Below are positions 1 to 4,544 of a stretch of 5,161 nt of DNA, one piece after another. The DNA is from Actinomycetota bacterium (GTDB lineage: Bacteria > Actinomycetota > Thermoleophilia > Gaiellales > Gaiellaceae). Positions within the stretch are counted from its first letter, which is position 1. The number at the start of each line of letters is the position of its first letter. Position numbers and translations under genes: made by a program. The notes under the pieces are model-generated. The model did not search any database, was not told where the DNA came from, and saw only the letters and a program-made list of their open reading frames with translations. Where the stretch lies: positions 1 to 5,161 of the forward strand of contig JACCRW010000278.1 in assembly GCA_013813345.1 (NCBI GenBank). The letters are read 5' to 3'.

Positions 1-153
1 CGCGCCGAGCGCCTGCAACTGGGCTGCGAAGAGCGTCTTGTCGATCTTCCCCTGGTAGATCGGCACGCCTTCCTCGATGCAGACCCGGATCACTTCCTGC
101 CGGTCGATCCCGAGCTCCTTCGACAGCTCATCCGGCGTCAGGTGGTTCGCCAT
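1..153 (-). CDS. Small helix-turn-helix protein, N-terminal part (runs off the left edge)
   Basis: The reading frame starts at the ATG complementary to 151-153 and stays open for 51 codons to the window edge. The peptide begins MANHLTPDELSKELGIDRQEV. Residues 5-25 (TPDELSKELGIDRQEVIRVC) look like a helix-turn-helix of the MerR/excisionase or HTH_17 type: a short helix, a G turn, then a recognition-like helix. The next part (EEGVPIYQGKIDKTLFAAQL) resembles the wing and following helix of such small DNA-binding domains. The start is well supported: AAGGAGG lies 11 nt upstream (165-171). The gene is divergent from the alpha/beta hydrolase and has a long structured leader, unlike its neighbours. 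The likely role is a small DNA-binding regulator, but the target is unknown. The protein may end just outside the window, because such proteins are often 55-80 residues. HTH assignment is moderately sure; function is inference. Confidence 0.72.
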   Translation of the reverse strand, partial: MANHLTPDELSKELGIDRQEVIRVCIEEGVPIYQGKIDKTLFAAQLQALGA

Positions 154-164
154 ATGGATTCGAT

Positions 165-171
165 CCTCCTT
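165..171 (-). promoter_or_regulatory. Strong Shine-Dalgarno AAGGAGG for the HTH gene
   Basis: On the minus strand AAGGAGG stands 11 nt before the ATG at 153. It is the only near-perfect Shine-Dalgarno before a first gene in this window. The others start without one. The five bases directly upstream in the transcript (GCCCG, 172-176) can pair with part of the leader hairpin, so access to this site could depend on leader folding. Confidence 0.8.
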
Positions 172-180
172 CGGGCAACG

Positions 181-247
181 AAAAGCCCGCCGGCACCGGT
201 GTCTCCGCGTCGTTGCGACCGGAAGACGTTGGCGCTCAGGCGGGCTT
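181..247 (-). promoter_or_regulatory. Structured 5' leader hairpin of the HTH gene, attenuator-like
   Basis: Read on the minus strand, the stretch folds by eye into one long hairpin. An outer 9-bp stem pairs 239-247 with 183-191. Then come a 5-bp stem with one G-U (231-235 with 193-197), a 4-bp stem (224-227 with 201-204), a 3-bp stem (220-222 with 205-207) and a 4-bp stem (216-219 with 209-212), closed by the triloop CAA. That is about 25 pairs. The outer stem is followed by UUUU (184-181), as in an intrinsic terminator, and the Shine-Dalgarno begins 10 nt later. An alternative stem pairs CGGGC of the outer stem (185-189) with GCCCG (172-176) next to the Shine-Dalgarno, so the two folds exclude each other. 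I do not recognise a named riboswitch family. It could also be a small RNA or an antisense structure. The fold is seen; regulation is inferred. Confidence 0.5.
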
Positions 248-316
248 GCTCCATCGCTCGCTCGTCGTGTGTGCGGGAATCAACGGGCCCGCTCCCCGGA
301 ACGCTTCATGGGCGTG

Positions 317-326
317 AGGATACGTT
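317..326. promoter_or_regulatory. Bidirectional promoter core: overlapping -10 hexamers for the HTH and hydrolase genes
   Basis: The ten bases AGGATACGTT contain TACGTT on the plus strand (321-326), exactly 6 nt before the hydrolase ATG at 333. They also contain TATCCT on the minus strand (322-317), which would start transcription near 310 toward the HTH gene. The two hexamers share the TA at 321-322. No clear -35 is seen on either strand. The plus-strand start would be leaderless. The minus-strand transcript would carry a leader of about 155 nt. The same geometry recurs at 3358-3367. Confidence 0.55.
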
Positions 327-332
327 GCTCGG

Positions 333-1199
333 ATGACGACCGCAACGCACATCCTTGGTCTGGAGGAGTGGCTTGGTCTGGAGGAGCGGCGGGCCTACGT
401 CGAGGGAGTCGAGCTCCGCTACTTCACGGGCGGCGAGGGCGATCCGCTCGTCCTCGTTCACGGCCTCGGCGGCTCGGCCGCGAACTGGGTCGAGCTCCTC
501 GCCGCCGCCGCGGGTCGCTTCCGCGTGCTCGTTCCCGACCTGCCGGGGCACGGTGGCTCCGGGAGGGCGAGGCGAGGCTCGGGGATGTCGCAGTTCGCCG
601 ACATCGTCGCAGGCCTGATCGAGCGCGAGGATGCGGCGCCCGCTCTCGTGGCCGGGCATTCGCTCGGCGGTCTCGTGGCGCTCCGGCTTGCGCACCGGCG
701 ACCCGAGCTCGTCCGGGCGCTCCTGCTCGCGGCGCCGGCTGGGATCGCGACCAGCACGCGGGCGGTGCAGCGCGTGGTCACCCTCGTGGGACTGATTCGG
801 CCCGGACGCTGGGTCGCGCCGTTCCGCCACCGCTACTCCGAACGAGTCTGGTACCGCCGGGCGCTCTTCCAGCGCTGGTTCGTTGCCGATCCGCTGGCGT
901 TCTCGCCGCGTGCGACGCTCGGCTTCCTCGAGGGGCCGCTCGAGCACGTCGACACGCGCACGGCCGCGCGGGCGATGCTGGCCGACGACCCGCGTGTCGA
1001 TCTCGAGCACATCCGTTGCCCGGCGATCGTCCTCTGGGGAGCGCGCGATCCGCAGCTCCCGCTCGACGACGCATTCGAGTACGCGCGGCGGCTTCGAGCC
1101 CAGCTCCGCGTCGTTGCGGACTGCGGCCACCTCGTGATCGGCGAGCGCGCGGACGCCTGCCTGGACGCGCTCGACTCCCTCGCGGAATCGGCGCCTTAA
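333..1199 (+). CDS. Alpha/beta-fold hydrolase
   Basis: This 288-residue protein of the alpha/beta hydrolase fold is probably a cytoplasmic serine esterase or related hydrolase acting on an unknown small substrate. The family signatures are in order: the oxyanion-hole HG motif in LVHGLGG (41-47), PDLPGHGGS (68-76), the nucleophile elbow GHSLGG (108-113, Ser110), the acid in GARDPQLP (Asp239), and the catalytic His in DCGHLV (His266). A cap region lies at about 140-215 (RPGRWVAPFRHRYSERVWYRR). Length is normal for the family and the triad is complete. There is no signal peptide. The ATG at 333 is the only possible start: TGA lies in frame at 315-317, and the -10-like TACGTT lies exactly 6 nt upstream. 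No good Shine-Dalgarno precedes it, so a leaderless start is likely. Codons 8-19 are an 18-bp tandem duplication. The stop overlaps that of the convergent NIF3 gene. Fold is sure; substrate is not. Confidence 0.93.
   Translation: MTTATHILGLEEWLGLEERRAYVEGVELRYFTGGEGDPLVLVHGLGGSAANWVELLAAAAGRFRVLVPDLPGHGGSGRARRGSGMSQFADIVAGLIEREDAAPALVAGHSLGGLVALRLAHRRPELVRALLLAAPAGIATSTRAVQRVVTLVGLIRPGRWVAPFRHRYSERVWYRRALFQRWFVADPLAFSPRATLGFLEGPLEHVDTRTAARAMLADDPRVDLEHIRCPAIVLWGARDPQLPLDDAFEYARRLRAQLRVVADCGHLVIGERADACLDALDSLAESAP
354..389 (+). repeat. 18-bp tandem duplication inside the hydrolase N-terminus
   Basis: Two adjacent 18-bp units (354-371 and 372-389) differ only at one base (t369 against c387). 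In frame they encode LGLEEW and LGLEER. The near identity suggests a recent in-frame duplication by slippage. It lengthens the N-terminus ahead of the first strand (YVEGVELRYF) and should not disturb the catalytic core. Confidence 0.85.
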
Positions 1200-1939
1200 A
1201 CGGGGTTCGGGAGCTCGAGGAACTCCCACTCGAGCGCGAAGCACTCGGCGAGGTGTCGCGCGAGCGCCTGGACGCCGAGCCGCTCGGTTGCGTAGTGACC
1301 GGCGGCGACGAAGTGGATCCCGAGCTCGCGCGCGGTGTGCAGGCTCGGCTCCTCCGGCTCGCCGGTGAGGAAGAGGTCGAAGCCCTCGTGCGCGGCCTCG
1401 ATCAGGTCGTGGCCGGCGGCGCCGGTCGAGATCGCGACGCGCTGGATCAGATCCGGTCCGTGCGCAAAGACGAGCGGCTCGCGCCCGACGGATTCGGCGA
1501 TCCGCGCCACGACCTCGTCGATCCCGAGCGGTCTCGGCAGCCGTCCGGCGAGGCCTACCGGGCCGAGCTCTCCCTCTCGCTCGACACCGAGCGCGGCCGC
1601 GAGCTGGGCGCTGTTCCCAAGCTTCGGATGCGCGTCGAGCGCGAGGTGGTAGGCGAGAAGAGTCAGGTTGCCGGCGAAGAGCGCCTCGAGCCGGCCGCGC
1701 TGGCGCCGGTCGACTACGAGCGGCTCGTTCCGCCAGAAGATTCCATGATGGACGAGCACGAGCTGGGCTCCCGCCTCGGCGGCGCGCTCGAAGAGCTCGA
1801 GCGAGGCCGAGACGCCGCATGCGAGCTTCGCCACCTCGTCGGCTCCCACGACCTGCAGGCCAGGCGGCCCGAACTCCGGGAAGCGCTCGACCTCGAGTAG
1901 CTCGTCGGCGTAGCGGACGATCTCGTCCCGGTGAGCCAT
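1196..1939 (-). CDS. NIF3-like dinuclear metal centre protein (YbgI/YqfO family)
   Basis: This is a 247-residue protein of the NIF3 / YbgI family, whose members form a toroidal hexamer with a two-metal site. The biochemical role is unsettled; GTP cyclohydrolase I type 2 is a common but poorly supported label. Hallmarks are in order: GLQVVG (27-32), VLVHHGIFW (61-69, ligands His64 and His65), LLAYHLALDAHPKLGN (94-109, ligand Asp102), LTGEPEEPSLHTARE (191-205), AGHYATERLG (213-222, ligands His215 and Glu219), and the ending LEWEFLELPNPV. Length matches the short form of the family, which lacks the inserted PII-like domain. The ATG at 1939 is preceded at 6 nt by TAAGAT and by no Shine-Dalgarno, which suggests leaderless expression. 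It is convergent with the hydrolase by a 4-nt overlap, where TTAA gives TAA to both genes. Family assignment is firm; in vivo function is unknown. Confidence 0.95.
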   Translation of the reverse strand: MAHRDEIVRYADELLEVERFPEFGPPGLQVVGADEVAKLACGVSASLELFERAAEAGAQLVLVHHGIFWRNEPLVVDRRQRGRLEALFAGNLTLLAYHLALDAHPKLGNSAQLAAALGVEREGELGPVGLAGRLPRPLGIDEVVARIAESVGREPLVFAHGPDLIQRVAISTGAAGHDLIEAAHEGFDLFLTGEPEEPSLHTARELGIHFVAAGHYATERLGVQALARHLAECFALEWEFLELPNPV

Positions 1940-1945
1940 CGCACG

Positions 1946-1951
1946 ATCTTA
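1946..1951 (-). promoter_or_regulatory. Candidate -10 (TAAGAT) of the NIF3 gene
   Basis: TAAGAT on the minus strand stands exactly 6 nt before the ATG, placing +1 at the start codon. The sequence through the start (TAAGATCGTGCGATG) is nearly identical to that before the DoxX gene (TAAGCTCGCGCGATG). No clear -35 is visible. Confidence 0.5.
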
Positions 1952-1987
1952 GGTCAGGCTGTCACGGCCCCCGACGACGATCCTCGC

Positions 1988-1993
1988 TAACCT
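1988..1993 (+). promoter_or_regulatory. Candidate -10 (TAACCT) of tRNA-Pro
   Basis: TAACCT ends 10 nt before the first base of the mature tRNA. A start about 7 nt downstream would give a 5' leader of only a few bases. A matching -35 is not obvious, so this rests on position and the TAnnnT form alone. Confidence 0.4.
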
Positions 1994-2003
1994 TGAACCC
2001 GCT

Positions 2004-2077
2004 CGGGGTGTGGCGCAGCCTGGTAGCGCGCTCCGTTCGGGTCGGAGAGGTCCGGAGTTCAAATCTCCGCACCCCGA
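2004..2077 (+). tRNA. tRNA-Pro, anticodon CGG
   Basis: A full cloverleaf can be drawn. The acceptor CGGGGTG (2004-2010) pairs with CACCCCG (2070-2076), with discriminator A2077. The D stem GCGC/GCGC (2013-2016 with 2026-2029) closes the loop AGCCTGGTA. The anticodon stem CTCCG/CGGAG (2031-2035 with 2043-2047) holds the loop TTCGGGT with anticodon CGG at 2038-2040, reading the proline codon CCG. The variable loop is five bases, and the T stem CGGAG/CTCCG (2053-2057 with 2065-2069) holds the loop TTCAAAT. All stems are perfect. The CCA end is not encoded (ATAC follows), so it must be added after transcription. CCG is likely a common proline codon in this GC-rich genome, for which a CGG anticodon suits. 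The gene lies in an intergenic region with its own terminator. Confidence 0.97.
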
Positions 2078-2087
2078 TACTCAGACG

Positions 2088-2127
2088 CACGAGAAGAAGC
2101 CCCGCCGGAGCGGGGCTCTTTCTCGTG
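2088..2127 (+). terminator. Hairpin terminator after tRNA-Pro
   Basis: The inner stem AGCCCCGC (2098-2105) pairs with GCGGGGCT (2110-2117) around the loop CGGA. The outer arms CACGAGAA (2088-2095) and TTCTCGTG (2120-2127) also pair perfectly. Only GA opposite CT breaks the helix, as one G-U and one A-C mismatch. The inner stem is followed by CTCTTTCTC, a weak T-rich tract. The position 10 nt after the tRNA fits a terminator. The near-symmetry means it could also stop minus-strand transcription. Confidence 0.8.
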
Positions 2128-2430
2128 GTGAGCGTCCGATCAGGGAGTACGGTTGCGGCGCCGCCCGAGGCGCAGGCGCCAGCCCGGCTGGGTTCTGCGC
2201 AGGCGGCTCGTCTTGTTCCGGGAGTCGTCAGCGCGGTGCTTGGCTCCGGGCGCAGGGGCGCCGGCTGCGTGGGTCTCGCCGAGATCCGCCCAGGCACGGA
2301 GATGAAGATCGATTGGTGCAGTCAAGGGGCCGCTTCCCTTCCGTCGAGGCAGCCCGCCGCGGGCCGCCACAGCACCTCTCTCGACGGGACTGCGTTCTGC
2401 CGCGATCCCTCGATCGAGGGATCTGCGTTC
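2128..2430. other. Intergenic stretch without a supported gene
   Basis: About 300 bp separate the tRNA terminator from the DoxX stop codon. Open frames exist on both strands, but their peptides are Arg/Pro/Ala/Gly-rich without family features, and none has a Shine-Dalgarno or the TAnnnT-6 nt-start pattern of the neighbours. Small hairpins can be drawn: CCAGCC/GGCTGG around one base at 2179-2191, GCCCGC/GCGGGC around one base at 2352-2364, and the 20-bp palindrome at 2404-2423. A decayed gene or an unrecognised small RNA is possible, but I see no positive sign of either. Confidence 0.5.
2404..2423 (-). terminator. 20-bp perfect palindrome behind the DoxX gene, probable terminator hairpin
   Basis: GATCCCTCGATCGAGGGATC is fully self-complementary and begins 7 nt after the DoxX stop codon on the minus strand. 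As RNA it would form a short hairpin of about 8 bp with a tetraloop. No T tract follows, so it could act as a 3' stabiliser or a non-canonical terminator, or as a dyad for a dimeric DNA-binding protein. CTGCGTTC occurs as a direct repeat on both sides (2390-2397 and 2423-2430). Confidence 0.5.
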
Positions 2431-2937
2431 CTAGGCGGCCATCTCGCCCGTGTCGGCGCGGCCACGGCCGAGCGTCGTCGTGACGACGGCGATCACGATC
2501 GCGCCGACGAGCACGACAGAGCCCCACGCGGTGCCGGTGATGTTGTCGTCCCAGCCGAGCGCGCGGTCGAGCGAGAGCCGGCCGGGGCCGGTCGCGGCAA
2601 GGGAGACGACGATGATGAGGTAGGTCGCCTCGAGCTCGTAGCCGGAGAGGAAGCCCTCGCGCCACTTGACCGTCACGATCGCGTTCAGCATCACCGTTGC
2701 GAGCGCGAGCGCGGCGAGCGGGGTCGCGAGGCCGCTCGCGAGAAGGAGGCCGCCGCCGAGCTCCGCAAGTCCCGCCAGGAGCGCCAGCAGCGCGGGCGCC
2801 CGGTAGCCGAGCGAGGCGAAGAAGCCGGCCGTCCCGGCCGGGCCGCCGCCGCCGAACCAGCCGAAGAGCTTCTGGGCGCCGTGGGCGGCGAAGGCGAGAC
2901 CGACGAGGAGCCGTAGGAGAAGGAGGCCGTACGCCAT
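2431..2937 (-). CDS. DoxX family membrane protein
   Basis: This is a 168-residue integral membrane protein of the DoxX family. Family members are four-helix proteins linked to redox or respiratory functions in various organisms; the exact role here is unknown. Visible marks are LLRLLVGLAFAAHGAQKLFGWFGG (7-30), the typical first helix with HGxQKLFG, then GLAELGGGLLLASGLATPLAAL (56-77) and GPGRLSLDRALG (117-128). Hydrophobic segments lie at about 4-22, 49-68, 71-90, 104-117 and 138-154; the last is an extra C-terminal segment beyond the core. The ATG at 2937 begins 9 nt after the stop of the CoA-binding gene, so co-transcription is likely. However, TAAGCT stands 6 nt before the ATG and no Shine-Dalgarno is present, so it may also have its own leaderless promoter. 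A palindrome follows the stop. Family is firm. Confidence 0.92.
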   Translation of the reverse strand: MAYGLLLLRLLVGLAFAAHGAQKLFGWFGGGGPAGTAGFFASLGYRAPALLALLAGLAELGGGLLLASGLATPLAALALATVMLNAIVTVKWREGFLSGYELEATYLIIVVSLAATGPGRLSLDRALGWDDNITGTAWGSVVLVGAIVIAVVTTTLGRGRADTGEMAA

Positions 2938-2943
2938 CGCGCG

Positions 2944-2949
2944 AGCTTA
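2944..2949 (-). promoter_or_regulatory. Candidate -10 (TAAGCT) of the DoxX gene, containing the upstream stop codon
   Basis: TAAGCT on the minus strand lies exactly 6 nt before the DoxX ATG. Its first three bases are the TAA stop codon of the CoA-binding gene (2949-2947). One short sequence may therefore end one protein and start the next transcript. Confidence 0.42.
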
Positions 2950-3351
2950 CGTCCCGCGCACGTCGCGCCGGTGGACGACGGCCGTACAGGCATCCTCGAC
3001 GTAGTCCAGCTCCGCCTCCTCGGCGATCCTGCGCGCCTCCGCCGAGACGATCCCGAGCTGGAGCCAGAGAGCCCCCGCACCGGCGGCGACGGCCCCGCGG
3101 GCGACGTCCGGGGTGAACTCAGGCCGGCGAAAGACGTCGACAACGTCGATCTCGCGGTCGATTTCCTCGAGCGTGCGGACGCACGGGACGCCCAGCACCT
3201 CAGCACAGCCGGCCGGCCGCACCGGGATCACGTCGTAGCCCTGCTCGAGCAGATAGCGCATGACGCCGTTGCTGGGCCGATCGGGCTTCGGCGAGGCGCC
3301 GACCAGCGCGATCGTCTTCGCCTCGCGGAGGATCTCAGCCGGGGTGCGCAC
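2947..3351 (-). CDS. CoA-binding domain protein (YccU-like)
   Basis: This 134-residue single-domain Rossmann-type protein belongs to the CoA_binding_2 / YccU family. Such proteins resemble the CoA-binding domain of succinyl-CoA synthetase and are thought to bind CoA or a related nucleotide; no reaction is established. Signs are TIALVGASPKPDRPSNGVMRYL (13-34, nucleotide-binding loop), GYDVIPVRP (38-46), VDVVDVFRRPEFTPDV (68-83 region), GALWLQLGIVSAEA (93-106) and the end DYVEDACTAVVH (116-127) with the conserved Cys and His. The GTG at 3351 gives the normal family start (MRTPAEILREAKTIALVG) and is preceded at 6 nt by TAGCCT, with no Shine-Dalgarno. It is divergent from the HAD gene, with only 22 bp between start codons, and is followed by DoxX after 9 nt. 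Family is firm; function is open. Confidence 0.92.
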   Translation of the reverse strand: MRTPAEILREAKTIALVGASPKPDRPSNGVMRYLLEQGYDVIPVRPAGCAEVLGVPCVRTLEEIDREIDVVDVFRRPEFTPDVARGAVAAGAGALWLQLGIVSAEARRIAEEAELDYVEDACTAVVHRRDVRGT

Positions 3352-3357
3352 GAGCCA

Positions 3358-3367
3358 AGGCTATCCT
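3358..3367. promoter_or_regulatory. Bidirectional promoter core between the CoA-binding and HAD genes
   Basis: AGGCTATCCT contains TATCCT on the plus strand (3362-3367), 6 nt before GTG 3374, and TAGCCT on the minus strand (3363-3358), 6 nt before GTG 3351. The two hexamers share TA at 3362-3363. The whole space between the start codons is 22 bp, so both transcripts must begin at or very near the start codons. No room is left for Shine-Dalgarno sites, and any -35 would lie inside the opposite gene. Confidence 0.65.
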
Positions 3368-3373
3368 CGAACT

Positions 3374-4051
3374 GTGGTGCGGGCCGTCCTCTTCGACGTC
3401 GACTTCACGCTCGCGCTGCCCGGCCCGGAGCTCGGGCCGGAGGGATACCGCAAGCTCGGGGAGCGGCACGGGCTCACGCTCGATCCTTCCCGCTACGAGG
3501 CCGCGCGGCAGGCCGCGATCGCCTCCCTGCAACGCCATCCCGAGCTCGAGCACGACGACGAGCTCTGGATCGCCTTTACCGAGCGGATCGTGCGCGGGAT
3601 GGGCGGCGACGCAGACAGCGCCTACGGGTGCGCGACCGAGCTCGTCGCCGTTTGGGAGCAGCACGACAAGTTCACGCTCTACGAGGACGTGCTGCCCGTT
3701 CTGGAGGAGCTGCGCGGACACGGGCTCAAGCTCGGGCTGATCTCGAACGGCAGCCGCGACCTCGACGAGTTCGTCCGCCACCACGCACTCGAGGTCGATT
3801 GCGCGATCGGCTCGCGCGCCTTCGGCCGGACGAAGCCGCATCCGGACATCTTCCGCCGCGCGCTCACCCTGCTCGAGGTCGAGGCACGGGAGACGGCGAT
3901 GGTCGGCGACTCCTACGAGGACGACATCGAAGGCGCCCGCGCGCTCGGGATGCAGGCCTTCCTGCTCGACCGCGACGGCCGCCATCCGCACGAGCCGGGC
4001 CGCCTCGAGACGCTCCTCGCGCTCCCGGCCGCGCTCGGCCTCGCCAAGTAA
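3374..4051 (+). CDS. HAD-superfamily hydrolase (phosphatase-like)
   Basis: This 225-residue haloacid dehalogenase superfamily protein is probably a small-molecule phosphatase with a helical C1 cap. Motifs are in order: motif I FDVDFTL (7-13, nucleophile Asp8 and acid/base Asp10, with Phe in place of the usual Gly), motif II LISNGS (122-127, Ser124), motif III Lys154 in GRTKPHPDIF, and motif IV MVGDSYEDDIEGA (176-188, Asp179 and Asp183). The cap lies at about 16-100. All catalytic residues are present. An open frame extends upstream to 3260, but that part runs antisense through the CoA-binding gene. GTG 3374 gives the usual start just before motif I and has TATCCT 6 nt upstream; GTG 3377 is a second option. 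It is convergent with the GNAT gene, and its last codons lie in a 31-bp inverted repeat. Superfamily is firm; the substrate is unknown. Confidence 0.92.
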   Translation: MVRAVLFDVDFTLALPGPELGPEGYRKLGERHGLTLDPSRYEAARQAAIASLQRHPELEHDDELWIAFTERIVRGMGGDADSAYGCATELVAVWEQHDKFTLYEDVLPVLEELRGHGLKLGLISNGSRDLDEFVRHHALEVDCAIGSRAFGRTKPHPDIFRRALTLLEVEARETAMVGDSYEDDIEGARALGMQAFLLDRDGRHPHEPGRLETLLALPAALGLAK

Positions 4052-4070
4052 CAGTCTGTTACTTGGCGAG
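4040..4070. terminator. 31-bp inverted repeat holding both stop codons of the convergent HAD and GNAT genes
   Basis: Perfect 15-bp arms (4040-4054 and 4056-4070) surround one base, t4055. Each arm reads CTCGCCAAGTAACAG on its own strand, so both proteins end Leu-Ala-Lys-stop with identical codons. As RNA from either strand it would give a stable hairpin covering the stop codon. It is suited to act as a shared bidirectional terminator, although no clear T tract follows. A protein-binding dyad or a repeated genomic element is also possible. Confidence 0.7.
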
Positions 4071-4538
4071 CGACCGCGTGTAGGCGACATCGAGCGGATG
4101 CGGCGGAAACGGGACGACGCGCGTCTCGCCGTTCTCTGTCCAACCGCGTCGCTCGTAGAAACGGCGCGCTTTGCTCTCCGCGAGCGTCCAGAGCTTCGCC
4201 TCGACGACGCCGGCCGCCTCGAGTCGCTCGAGCGCGAGGTCATGCAGATCGGAGCCGAGCCCTCCGCCCCAATGCGCGGGCAGGACGAACAGTGTCCGCA
4301 GAAGCCCGTGACCGACGGAGACGGAGGCGACGGGGTCTGCATCCAGCTCCGCCAGGTAGACCTCGATCCCGGCATCCTCGATCGCTGCAGCCCAGCCGTT
4401 CCTGATCGCCACGTCGGGAAACGGATGGTGCTCTGGTGGAAAGATGTGCGAGAAGGCGGCGATCGCCGCCTCGCGTTGGATCCGAAGGAGCGCCTCGAGG
4501 TCGCCCGGTTGCGCGCGGCGGACGATCGGTGCGGCCAC
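4059..4538 (-). CDS. GNAT family N-acetyltransferase
   Basis: This 159-residue protein has the GCN5-related acetyltransferase fold, expected to transfer an acetyl group from acetyl-CoA to an amine on an unknown acceptor. The N-terminal strand and helix are IVRRAQPGDLEALLRIQREAA (5-25). YLAELDADPVASVSV (61-75) forms the central strands. Motif A, LFVLPAHWGGGLGSDLHDLALERL (83-106), holds the pyrophosphate-binding GGGLG loop. Motif B, LWTLAESKARRFYERRGW (116-133), carries the typical N/S-x-x-A-x-x-F-Y-E-x-x-G-(W/F) pattern. The start is GTG at 4538, in frame with the GNAT sequence and 6 nt after TAGTGT. An ATG two bases upstream (4540) is in another frame and gives no recognisable protein. The gene is convergent with HAD and divergent from the membrane protein gene at 4621. 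Fold is firm; the acceptor is unknown. Confidence 0.93.
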   Translation of the reverse strand: MAAPIVRRAQPGDLEALLRIQREAAIAAFSHIFPPEHHPFPDVAIRNGWAAAIEDAGIEVYLAELDADPVASVSVGHGLLRTLFVLPAHWGGGLGSDLHDLALERLEAAGVVEAKLWTLAESKARRFYERRGWTENGETRVVPFPPHPLDVAYTRSLAK

Positions 4539-4544
4539 ATGGCG

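Noticed and set aside
77..1900. A 607-codon plus-strand frame and a 504-codon minus-strand frame across the left part
   Set aside because: They run antisense or out of frame to the hydrolase and NIF3 genes. The peptides are very Arg-rich, as expected for shadow frames at high GC.
2179..2191. Short dyads CCAGCC/GGCTGG and GCCCGC/GCGGGC (2352-2364) as regulatory sites
   Set aside because: Six-base arms around one base are expected often by chance in sequence this rich in G and C.
2077..2430. Possible integrated element using tRNA-Pro as attachment site
   Set aside because: No integrase and no second copy of the tRNA 3' end are visible within the window, and the neighbouring genes are housekeeping types.
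2010..2483. A plus-strand open frame of 157 codons, and a longer one from 1819, running through the tRNA
   Set aside because: The opening peptide (MAQPGSALRSGRRG) is translated tRNA-Pro. This is a well-known false gene at tRNA loci, and the rest is Arg/Gly/Pro-rich without family features.
3260..3373. Upstream extension of the HAD gene to ATG 3260
   Set aside because: The extra 38 codons are antisense to the CoA-binding gene, and the family starts just before FDVDxT. GTG 3374 has the TATCCT at 6 nt.
3335..4540. A 401-codon minus-strand frame starting at ATG 4540
   Set aside because: It overlaps the GNAT and HAD genes out of frame and has no recognisable domain. GTG 4538 gives an intact GNAT protein.
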